From positions 1 to 62,931 of the forward strand of contig NZ_JHZK01000021.1 of assembly GCF_000688515.1 (NCBI RefSeq): a stretch of DNA of 62,931 nt, written 5' to 3'. Shown here piece by piece: positions 53,011-60,045 of the stretch; position 1 is the first letter of the stretch; the number at the start of each line of letters is the position of its first letter. The DNA is from Afifella pfennigii DSM 17143 (lineage in GTDB: Bacteria > Pseudomonadota > Alphaproteobacteria > Rhizobiales > Afifellaceae). Under the pieces are notes generated by a model that saw nothing but the letters and a program-made list of their open reading frames with translations, ran no database searches and was not told the origin of the DNA. A program made the translations under genes and the position numbers.

Positions 53011-53937
53011 ATGGCCGAGGCCGGCAAGGCACGCATCATCGACGGCAAGGCGGTGGCCGGCACCGTCATCGACACGGTGAAGAAGGGGCGTGAGGCGCTT
53101 CTTGCCGCCGGCGCCGACAATCCCGGTCTTGCCGTCGTCATCGTCGGCGAGGATCCGGCGAGTAAGGTCTATGTCCGCAACAAGGGCCTCAAAGCGGAGG
53201 AATGCGGCTTCCGCTCCGATACCCACCGCCTGCCGGCGGAAACTAGCGAGGAGGACCTTCTCGCCCTCATCGCCGAGCTCAACGCCGACCCGCTTATCCA
53301 CGGCATTCTCGCCCAATTGCCCCTGCCGGCCCACATTTCGGAACGGGCCGTCATCAACGCCATCGACCCGGCCAAGGATGTCGACGGGCTCTCGCCGGTC
53401 AATCTCGGCCGCCTCGTCTCCGGCGCGCGGGCCGAAGCGCTCGTCTCCTGCACCCCGGCCGGCTGCCTGGTGATGGCCAAATCCGCCCTCGGCGAGAACC
53501 TTTCCGGCCTGGAAGCGGTCGTCGTCGGCCGCTCCAACATCGTCGGCAAGCCGGTCGCGCATTTGCTTCTTGCCGAGAACTGCACCGTCACCATCGCCCA
53601 TTCCAGGACGCGCGATTTGCCCGATGTCTGCCGCCGCGCCGATATCCTTCTTGCCGCCGTCGGCCGGCCGCAGATGATTACGGGCGACTGGGTGAAGCCT
53701 GGCGCCACCATCATCGATGTCGGCATCAACCGCATCCCCGCGCCCGAGCGCGGCGAGGGCAAGACCCGGCTCGTCGGCGACGTCGATTTTGACAGCGCCG
53801 TGGAAGTCGCCGGCGCCATCACGCCGGTGCCGGGCGGCGTCGGCCTGATGACCATCGCCATGCTGATGGCCAACACGCTGACGGCGGCGGCGCGGGCCGC
53901 CGGCCGTCCGGACATCGCCGAGGCGGCGCTGGCGTGA
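53011..53937 (+). CDS. folD: Bifunctional methylenetetrahydrofolate dehydrogenase/cyclohydrolase
   Basis: 308 residues from ATG 53011, with AGGAG before it. It interconverts 5,10-methylene-, methenyl- and 10-formyl-THF. The first domain has [14 protein letters not shown] (the catalytic lysine lies in this YxxxK context), and [12 protein letters not shown] followed by [12 protein letters not shown] are the signature blocks. The Rossmann domain has [19 protein letters not shown] and [15 protein letters not shown]. It is divergent from the formate dehydrogenase operon, which fits a shared role in one-carbon balance. It overlaps the methyltransferase gene by 4 bp. Confidence 0.96.
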   Translation: MAEAGKARIIDGKAVAGTVIDTVKKGREALLAAGADNPGLAVVIVGEDPASKVYVRNKGLKAEECGFRSDTHRLPAETSEEDLLALIAELNADPLIHGILAQLPLPAHISERAVINAIDPAKDVDGLSPVNLGRLVSGARAEALVSCTPAGCLVMAKSALGENLSGLEAVVVGRSNIVGKPVAHLLLAENCTVTIAHSRTRDLPDVCRRADILLAAVGRPQMITGDWVKPGATIIDVGINRIPAPERGEGKTRLVGDVDFDSAVEVAGAITPVPGGVGLMTIAMLMANTLTAAARAAGRPDIAEAALA

Positions 53938-54560
53938 GCGGGGCGGGCGAAGCCCCTCCGGAGCTCGCCGAGGCGGTCGTCGGCATCTATCGCCGCCATG
54001 CCGCCGCCTTCGACGCCAGGCGTGGGCGCGCTTTGTGGGAGCGCGGCTGGCTCGACCGCTTCCTTGAGGCCCTGCCGGCGAGCCGGGAGGTGCTCGACCT
54101 CGGCTGCGGCATGGGCGAGCCGATCGCGCGCTATCTGATCGACCATGGCTGCCGGCTCACCGGCCTCGATTCCTCGCCCGCTCTTCTTGCCCTGGCGCGC
54201 CGGCGCTTCCCGCAAGCGGCCTGGGTGGAGGGCGACATGCGCGAGCTTGCCCTTGCCCGCCGCTTTGCCGGCCTTCTCGCCTGGGACAGCTTCTTCTTCC
54301 TGACGCCCGATGCCCAGCGCGACATGTTCCCCCGCTTTGCCGCCCATCTTGAGCCGGGCGGAATGCTGCTTTTCACCAGCGGGCCGGAGGCCGGGGAACG
54401 GATTGGCGCTTTCGAGGGCGAGAAGCTCTACCACGCCAGCCTCGCGCCGGCGGAGTATCGCGCCCTCATCGCGGCGAACGGTCTTGAGGTTGTGCGGCAT
54501 GTCGCCGACGATCCCGATTGCGATCGGCACACCGTCTGGCTGGCGCGGCGCCGCCCCTGA
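53934..54560 (+). CDS. Class I SAM-dependent methyltransferase
   Basis: 208 residues starting at GTG 53934, which overlaps the folD stop by 4 bp (GTGA), a sign of coupling. The SAM motif I is [17 protein letters not shown] near residue 53, followed by the acidic [17 protein letters not shown]. Motif II is [14 protein letters not shown] and motif [31 protein letters not shown] follows. The acceptor substrate is unknown. Coupling to folD suggests a methyl-transfer or methyl-cycle role, but this is only an inference from position. There is no membrane or signal segment. Confidence 0.88.
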   Translation: MSGAGEAPPELAEAVVGIYRRHAAAFDARRGRALWERGWLDRFLEALPASREVLDLGCGMGEPIARYLIDHGCRLTGLDSSPALLALARRRFPQAAWVEGDMRELALARRFAGLLAWDSFFFLTPDAQRDMFPRFAAHLEPGGMLLFTSGPEAGERIGAFEGEKLYHASLAPAEYRALIAANGLEVVRHVADDPDCDRHTVWLARRRP

Positions 54561-54630
54561 CCGCCCAGCGCCCGCGTCCGTAAGGGCTTGGCGTGACGAC
54601 GGTTTCGCACGCGGCTCAGCTTCAGTTATC

Positions 54631-54663
54631 GTCATGGCCGGGCTCGAGCCGGCCATTCATGCC
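54631..54663. repeat. Palindromic intergenic repeat, copy 3 (partial)
   Basis: GTCATGGCCGGGCTCGAGCC followed by GGCCATTCATGCC. TGGCCG at the left pairs with CGGCCA at the right, and GCTCGAGC between them is itself palindromic. It resembles the left arm of the copies at 14317 and 47522 but lacks the GATGACG end. It lies between two methyltransferase-like genes. Confidence 0.45.
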
Positions 54664-54829
54664 TGTGCGCCCGAGCCGAGGTATCGAGCCGCGTGTGGCG
54701 AGCCCCGCGCAGCCGGGCGGCGCGGGGCCGAAGCGCGGGGAACAAAGCCGCCGCCCTCTTTCCCGCCCGCATGAAGCCATAGCGCCGCAGATGCTGGCCG
54801 CGCCGGCCGCGATCGCCTAAGTAGCGCCC

Positions 54830-55489
54830 ATGACGGACTTTTCCCCGGGCCGGGGAAGGCCATCGCCCTTCGCCGACGGCCGGCTCGACACCCCCTCCTA
54901 TCACCGCAACCATCTGCCCATCCGCGGGGCGCTGGCGCCCTTTCTTCAGGGCCGGACCGGCCATGTCCTGGAAATCGGCTCCGGCTCCGGCCAGCACGTT
55001 CTGGGCTTCGCCCGCGCCTTTCCCGCGCTCGCCTTCTGGCCTTCCGACCCGGAGCCGGCGCACCGGCAAAGCATCGCCGCCTGGGCCGAGACGGAGCGGC
55101 TCGGAAATCTCAGAGCCCCCTTCGCGCTCGATGTGCGCGAGCCGTGGCGGCTGAACGCGCCCGGCCATCCGCCGGCGGCGCTGCAGGCCGTCATCGCCAT
55201 CAACGTCCTGCATATCGCGCCCTTCGATGTCTCAAGGGCGCTGATTGCCGGCGCGGCGAGAAACCTCGTCCCGGACGGATACCTGTTCGTCTACGGCCCT
55301 TTCGCGCGCGAGGGGAGGATGAGCGAGGGCAACGCCGCCTTCGACGCTTCGCTGCGCCGCGCCGATCCCGCATGGGGCCTGCGCGACATCGCCGAGCTTC
55401 AAGGCCTCGCCGAGGCGGCCGGCATGCGCCTGGAAGCCGTCAAGGACATGCCTGCGGGCAACAATGTGCTGGTGTTCGCCGCAGGCTGA
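54830..55489 (+). CDS. DUF938 SAM-methyltransferase-like protein
   Basis: 219 residues. RLDTPSYHRNHLPIRGALAP is the DUF938 opening, with the YxRNxxPI motif. GHVLEIGSGSGQHVLGFAR near residue 45 is the SAM-binding motif I and FWPSDPEPAHRQSI carries the acidic residue of motif II. The block VIAINVLHIAPFDVSRALIA and the later YGPFAREGRMSEGNAAFDAS are typical of this family, whose substrate is not established. It is cytosolic. The gene is separate from folD by 270 bp and transcribed in the same direction. It ends 4 bp before the convergent phosphatase gene. Confidence 0.92.
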   Translation: MTDFSPGRGRPSPFADGRLDTPSYHRNHLPIRGALAPFLQGRTGHVLEIGSGSGQHVLGFARAFPALAFWPSDPEPAHRQSIAAWAETERLGNLRAPFALDVREPWRLNAPGHPPAALQAVIAINVLHIAPFDVSRALIAGAARNLVPDGYLFVYGPFAREGRMSEGNAAFDASLRRADPAWGLRDIAELQGLAEAAGMRLEAVKDMPAGNNVLVFAAG

Positions 55490-55493
55490 GGGC

Positions 55494-56969
55494 TCACACC
55501 CCCATCCTTCCCGTCGCGCCGCTTTCAAGCTCCCACCAGGTCTCCCAGTCGTCGCCCCTGCGCTCCAGCATGAGGAAATTGCGTTCCGCCGTATAAACGC
55601 TTGCCTTGCCGGGCAGCGGGTGCAGGCGGATCGGGTGTTCCTTCAGCGGCGCCTCGCCGAGCCGGGCCAGCGCGGAAAGGGCGAGCGCATAGGCCTTCGG
55701 CGGCGGCGGATGGGTGATGCCGGAGGCGACGAGCTGGTGCAGCGGGCCCTTCTCGGCGGCAAGCGTGCCGCGCGTTGCAAGATGGATCTCGCCGGAGACG
55801 ACCGTCACCGCGACGCCCGGCCTTGCATGCGTTTGCAAGAGCAGCTTCAGGAAGCGCCGCCATTCGCCGCGATGCGTGCGGCTCTGCCACTGGTCGCGAA
55901 GGTCGTCCTCGTATTTCTCCGCCACCGGCGTGATGCGCATGACGGCCTCGATCAGCGACAGGCGCGGCCCGAGCGCCGGCACGGAGGAAAGGAGGAGGAC
56001 GCGGCCCTCCTTCACCTCGCCGAGCGCTTTTTCCAAGGCCGCCCAGCCGGCGCTGCCCATCACCCGCTCGCGCCGGCGTTCGGAGCGCAGATCCGGCGCC
56101 ACCACCGTCAGGCCCGGCAGCTTGACGGCGAAGGAGAGCGAGGCGCCGGTGGCGTCGAGCAGCGTTTCCGGCAAGGCCTGCGGCGCCGCGCCCACCTGGA
56201 AGAGGAGGAAATGCTCGCGCGCCACGGCAAAGAGCGCCTTGCCGACGGGGCTGTCGAGCTTTTCCGCCGGCAAGGAGCCCCAGCCGTCGCAGATATCGTG
56301 GTCGTCCCAGATGGCGAGGGAGGGAATGCGCGCAAGAACGCGCGAGATTTCCTCCTGGCCGTAGAGCTCCAGATAGCGCTCCAAGAGGACGCGGTTCAGC
56401 GCCTCGGTGATGTCGGCGATTGTCTCCTCGCTAGCGCCGGCGCCGGGGTCGCCCCCCTGGCGCGCCCATTCGCGCGTCATGGGATGGGCGAGAAGGATTT
56501 CGTCGGCGTAGATCTGGTCGCCGCCATGCAGGAGAAGGCCGATCGGCGCCGCCTCGTTGAGGGCGCCGAGCCGCGCCCACAGAACGTTGCGCTCCGCCTG
56601 CGGCCGCTCCCGGTCACCCTCCTCCTGGCCGTTGCAGGAAACGAAGGCGAGGCGAATATCGCCGGAAAGGTCGCTGAAGACCGGATGGCGCTCGCCGCCG
56701 AGTTCGTACCAAGCCGGCCTCTCGGCCGGCAGCGAGAAACGATAGGCGAGGATGGCGACGCCGTAGCGCTCCATCAAGAGAGCCGGCTCCACCTCCGTCT
56801 CCGCCGTCCTCAGCACCGGGCGGGTCGCCGCGGCGGGCAGGGCGAGGGTGGCGACGAGGGCCATCCGCCCTGCCTTTACGCCGCGCAGGAAGAGCATCGG
56901 CCGGGTGCGGGCTGCAAGGCGCTGCAGCATGGCGTCGTCGGCGGGCGTGATGGCTTGGGCTGCGGACAT
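55494..56969 (-). CDS. PhoD/alkaline phosphatase D-like metallophosphoesterase
   Basis: 491 residues. The core has SGDIRLAFVSCNGQEEG, LLHGGDQIYADEIL, IWDDHDICDGWG and VTVVSGEIHLA, which together give the Asp, His and Asn metal-binding pattern of PhoD-like phosphatases. The usual twin-arginine signal peptide is absent and the N-terminus is a beta domain (residues 1-95), so the protein is probably cytoplasmic. That is uncommon for PhoD but known in the DUF-type relatives. It is convergent with the DUF938 gene. Substrate is unknown. Confidence 0.85.
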   Translation of the reverse strand: MSAAQAITPADDAMLQRLAARTRPMLFLRGVKAGRMALVATLALPAAATRPVLRTAETEVEPALLMERYGVAILAYRFSLPAERPAWYELGGERHPVFSDLSGDIRLAFVSCNGQEEGDRERPQAERNVLWARLGALNEAAPIGLLLHGGDQIYADEILLAHPMTREWARQGGDPGAGASEETIADITEALNRVLLERYLELYGQEEISRVLARIPSLAIWDDHDICDGWGSLPAEKLDSPVGKALFAVAREHFLLFQVGAAPQALPETLLDATGASLSFAVKLPGLTVVAPDLRSERRRERVMGSAGWAALEKALGEVKEGRVLLLSSVPALGPRLSLIEAVMRITPVAEKYEDDLRDQWQSRTHRGEWRRFLKLLLQTHARPGVAVTVVSGEIHLATRGTLAAEKGPLHQLVASGITHPPPPKAYALALSALARLGEAPLKEHPIRLHPLPGKASVYTAERNFLMLERRGDDWETWWELESGATGRMGV

Positions 56970-57048
56970 GAACGAGCTTGACGGGATGAGGCGGGGCGGC
57001 GCCCTGAGGTAGGCGAGGGCGCCGCGGTTTCAACGGCGCCGCCGCAGA

Positions 57049-57133
57049 GAGGTTTCAGTCGGGGCGAGGTTTCAGTCGGGGCGAGGTTTCAGTCGGGGCG
57101 AGGTTTCAGCCGGCGGGAGATTTCAGCCGGCGA
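57049..57133. repeat. Five 17-bp direct tandem repeats overlapping the lrgB stop
   Basis: Copies at 57049, 57066, 57083, 57100 and 57117. The first three are identical GAGGTTTCAGTCGGGGC. The fourth ends CAGCCGGCGG and the fifth reads GAGATTTCAGCCGGCGA. The fifth contains the lrgB stop codon (57123-57125), so the array looks like repeated copying of the gene's 3' end. Each copy has a TCA that would be a TGA on the minus strand. Confidence 0.92.
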
Positions 57134-57848
57134 AGACGAGCTTCCACAGGATCGGCAAGAGCAGCGCCGTCGCCAGGGCGTTGAGCCCCATGGCAAGGCC
57201 GGCGAAGGCGCCGGCCACCTCGCTAACCTGCAGGGCGCGCGCCGTGCCGATGCCGTGCGAGGCCGTGCCGATGGCGAGCCCGCGCGCCCGCATGTCCTTG
57301 ATGCGCAGGAGGTTGAGCAGCGGCGGGCCGAGCGCGGCGCCGAGAATGCCGGTCAGGATGACGAGGACGGCGGTCAGCGAGGGCAGGCCGCCGAGCTGTT
57401 CGGAGATGCCCATGGCGACCGGCGCCGTCACCGATTTCGGCGCGATGGAGACGAGGGTGAGGCGGTCCCCGCCGAGCGCGAAGGCTATGCCGATGGCGCT
57501 TGCCGCCGCCGTCAGCGAGCCGAGGATGAGGCTGACGAAGATGGCGCCGCCGGAGCGGCGGAGCTGGTGGAGTTGGCGGTAGAGCGGGATGGCGAGCGCG
57601 ACGGTGGCCGGGCCGAGCAGGAAATGCACGAATTGCGCGCCTTCAAAATAGCTCTCGTAGCTGGTGCCGGTGAGAATGAGGATGGCGACGAGGATGAGGA
57701 CGGCGATGAGCACCGGATTGAGGAGCGGGTTCATGCCGGCGCGCCGGTAGAGGAAGGCGCCGAGCTGATAAGCCATAAGCGTCAGGGTGAGGGCGAGAAG
57801 CGGGCTTGCGGCGAGATAGACCCAGATATCGCGAAAGCTAGTCGTCAT
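57123..57848 (-). CDS. lrgB: LrgB/CidB-family membrane protein
   Basis: 241 residues with seven or more transmembrane helices. GAFLYRRAGMNPLLNPVLIAV is the conserved LrgB opening, and SVTAPVAMGISEQLGGLPSL and RGLAIGTASHGIGTARALQ are the family's signature blocks. With LrgA it forms a membrane module linked to autolysis control and, in plastids and some bacteria, to export of small organic acids such as pyruvate or glycolate. It overlaps lrgA by 11 bp; GGAGG precedes the ATG. Its 3' end lies in a tandem repeat array. Confidence 0.92.
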   Translation of the reverse strand: MTTSFRDIWVYLAASPLLALTLTLMAYQLGAFLYRRAGMNPLLNPVLIAVLILVAILILTGTSYESYFEGAQFVHFLLGPATVALAIPLYRQLHQLRRSGGAIFVSLILGSLTAAASAIGIAFALGGDRLTLVSIAPKSVTAPVAMGISEQLGGLPSLTAVLVILTGILGAALGPPLLNLLRIKDMRARGLAIGTASHGIGTARALQVSEVAGAFAGLAMGLNALATALLLPILWKLVFAG

Positions 57849-58194
57849 CGCGGCCTCCGCCCAGCCGGGTGAGGAAGACCATCGCCGCGGCGGTGACGGC
57901 GATGGTGAGAAGCGTGGAGGCGACGAGCGCCACGGAGATGGGCAGCGCGTCCGTGCCGATGAGGGAGAAATGCACGATGACCCCGACGCCCGCCGGCACG
58001 AAGAGGAGCGAGAGGTGGGAAAGCAGCGCATCGCCCACCTCCGCCAGCCCTTCCGGGATGCCGCCGCGGATGACGAGCCCGGCGAAGAGAAGCGCCATGC
58101 CGAGAACCGGGCCGGGCACCGGCAGTCCGGACGCGGCGACGAGAAGCTCGCCGGCAAGCTGGCAGGATAGGATGAGCGTCAGATAAAAGAGCAT
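57838..58194 (-). CDS. lrgA: LrgA/CidA-family holin-like protein
   Basis: 118 residues with four transmembrane helices. LILSCQLAGELLVAASGLPVPGPVLGMALLF is the LrgA/CidA signature with PGPVLGM, followed by the LLSHLSLLFVPAGVGVI block. The tail GGGRDDD is short and charged. ATG 58194 is chosen; an open frame further upstream is noise from the neighbouring region. It is the first gene of the lrgA-lrgB operon. The inner-membrane location is certain from its hydropathy; the transported solute is not. Confidence 0.92.
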   Translation of the reverse strand: MLFYLTLILSCQLAGELLVAASGLPVPGPVLGMALLFAGLVIRGGIPEGLAEVGDALLSHLSLLFVPAGVGVIVHFSLIGTDALPISVALVASTLLTIAVTAAAMVFLTRLGGGRDDD

Positions 58195-58316
58195 GGAGGA
58201 ACTCGAAGGCTGTCGGTCGCGATGGGCGCCGGGAACGGTGCGGGCCGCGCAATCCTGCCACGGGGCGCCGCTGGCGCGCCATCCGGCAAGCGGCTGCGCC
58301 AACGGCGGCAAGCGCC

Positions 58317-59264
58317 TCAGCGCCCGCCGCTCTCCGGCTTCTTGCGAAAGGCGTCGAGCGCTTCGTAACAACCGCGGTGTCGGTAGATGAGATACTGGCT
58401 GACCAGCGTCCACATGTGGTGCTCGTCCTCGGCTGTCTGGGGCAGGGCAAGGCCGAGCTTTTCGGCAAGCTCGCCGCGGAAGAGGTCGAAGGCCGCCTTC
58501 ACGTAATCGCCGTAGAGGCGGAGCGCGCCCTGCGCCATGTGCCGGGCAAGCAGCGCGACCAGGAGCGCCGTCAGCGGCAACCACCAGCCCGGCAGCCGCT
58601 CCTTGAAGGCGGCGAGCCCCCCATAAAGGAGAAGCACGATGACCCCGGCGTAGAAGGTGTTGACGGCGAAATCGAGCTGCGCCTTCGCCTCGTCGAGGCG
58701 CTTGCCGAACGCTTCCGGGATGACGGCTTCCAGCCGCGGCCAGGCGGGGATGGCATCGAGCCCGTAGACGACCTTGGAATGCACCTCCAGCGCCCGGAAG
58801 GCGTTGCCGAAGCTGGTGGCGAGCACGAACTCCGCCTCGTGCGGGTAATCCTCCACCGCCCGGCGCAGGCGCTCCGAATGGTCGGACGGGAAATAAGGCA
58901 GCTCTGTCCCCTCGCGAAGCGCGCGGTCGATCGCCTCCTGGCGGTGCAGCACCGGCTCCACGTTGTCGCGAAAGCCTTTCCGCTTCCAGAATTCCATCAG
59001 CGAGAAGGGAAAGACGCGCACATAGCCTTCCAGAAGCCGCAGGAAGGCGCGGTTGAGCGCCAGGAGCAGGATGGCGAGAAGCCAGACGGCGGCAATCAGG
59101 ATGGCGGCGTCGAGAAGGTCGGAGACTTTCGGGAAGGTGAGGAAGGGCGGCAACAGGCCGAAGAGGTGAAGGCAAAGCTGAACGCCGCCGACGAGGATCG
59201 CCGCCGGCAGGAAATAGCCGATGAAGAAGCTCTTATCGATGAGGTCCGGGAGCTTGCCGAGCAT
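58317..59264 (-). CDS. Multi-pass membrane protein, unknown function
   Basis: 315 residues from ATG 59264, with AAGGA before it; an in-frame ATG at 59285 adds seven residues. Hydrophobic helices occur near residues 13-38 and 50-75, then a cytoplasmic domain of about 120 residues, then helices near 205-245. The block LIDKSFFIGYFLPAAILVGG is a probable first helix, and FPFSLMEFWKRKGFRDNVEP begins the soluble domain. I do not recognise a named family. It precedes the lrgA gene on the same strand by about 120 bp and might be functionally linked. Confidence 0.7.
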   Translation of the reverse strand: MLGKLPDLIDKSFFIGYFLPAAILVGGVQLCLHLFGLLPPFLTFPKVSDLLDAAILIAAVWLLAILLLALNRAFLRLLEGYVRVFPFSLMEFWKRKGFRDNVEPVLHRQEAIDRALREGTELPYFPSDHSERLRRAVEDYPHEAEFVLATSFGNAFRALEVHSKVVYGLDAIPAWPRLEAVIPEAFGKRLDEAKAQLDFAVNTFYAGVIVLLLYGGLAAFKERLPGWWLPLTALLVALLARHMAQGALRLYGDYVKAAFDLFRGELAEKLGLALPQTAEDEHHMWTLVSQYLIYRHRGCYEALDAFRKKPESGGR

Positions 59265-59297
59265 TGTCCTTCCCGCCTCTGCCACGACCCGCCGGCG

Positions 59298-59771
59298 CTA
59301 GCGCCGGCGCCGGCCCCGCGCGCCGCCCTTGCCCGGTGTCCCCTTGCCCGGTGTCCCCGTGCCCGGTGCCCCCGTGCCTGGGGCTTTGGTGGTTGGCTCG
59401 CCGGAAAGGCCGGGCGGCGGCGTCGTCGGCCGGCCGGGAAGGCCAGGCGCGGGCGTCACCGGATTGCCGGGCAGGCCGAGGCTGCGTGTTGTCGCCCCGC
59501 CGGTCAGCTCTTCGCGCAGCCTTGACGCCGGCTTGAAGCGCACCGCCTTGCCGGCGGCGATGCTCACCGTCTCGCCGGTATGCGGATGGCGGGCGATGCG
59601 CGCCGCGCGCTTGTTGAGCTTAAAGGCGCCGAAGCCGGAAAGCCGCAATTCCATGCCGCCCCTCAGCCCCTCCTGCATCTGCGCGAAGACGATATCGACG
59701 ACCTCGGCGGCGCGCGCCTGGCTGATGCCCGTCCTCAGCGCAACCTGCGCAATCAGCTCCTTCTTGTTCAT
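59298..59771 (-). CDS. HU/IHF-family DNA-binding protein with a Pro/Gly/Thr-rich tail
   Basis: 157 residues. Residues 1-90 form a normal HU fold: MNKKELIAQVALRTGISQARAAEVVD, then MELRLSGFGAFKLNKRAARI, RHPHTGETVSIAAGKAVRFKP. HU proteins end near residue 90. Here a further 67 residues follow, rich in Gly, Pro and Thr (GLPGNPVTPAPGLPGRPTTP and GTGAPGTGTPGKGTPGKGG), ending in the basic GARGRRRR. The tail is encoded by short near-repeats (about 59330-59385). It may add DNA- or RNA-binding or phase-like behaviour, but this is inference. Other DNA-binding fold choices are unlikely. Confidence 0.88.
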   Translation of the reverse strand: MNKKELIAQVALRTGISQARAAEVVDIVFAQMQEGLRGGMELRLSGFGAFKLNKRAARIARHPHTGETVSIAAGKAVRFKPASRLREELTGGATTRSLGLPGNPVTPAPGLPGRPTTPPPGLSGEPTTKAPGTGAPGTGTPGKGTPGKGGARGRRRR

Positions 59772-60045
59772 GCCCCCGACCTCGCGCCATCGCAGGTTGC
59801 ATGGCGATGTTTGCAGAAAATTCTCAGCGAGGCCAGTTGCCCGCCGCGCCGGGGGAAACGCCGCGCCAAGCGCGGCTGCGAGCGGCTGGGCCTTGCGCCA
59901 TCACAGGGCGAAGAGAAGATGACCTCGCGAAATGCCGCTCACGGAAGGCGCCATGTCGCCGCTCGGCCATGAAGGACGCGCCGCGCCCGATATGAGCGAA
60001 GAGGCGGAAAATGGCCGTCCGTGAGCCGTGAGCGGGAGAGGGGCT

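Noticed and set aside
57049..57133. Short direct repeats considered as a CRISPR remnant
   Set aside because: The repeats are contiguous without spacers, only 17 bp, and begin in a coding sequence; no cas gene lies nearby.
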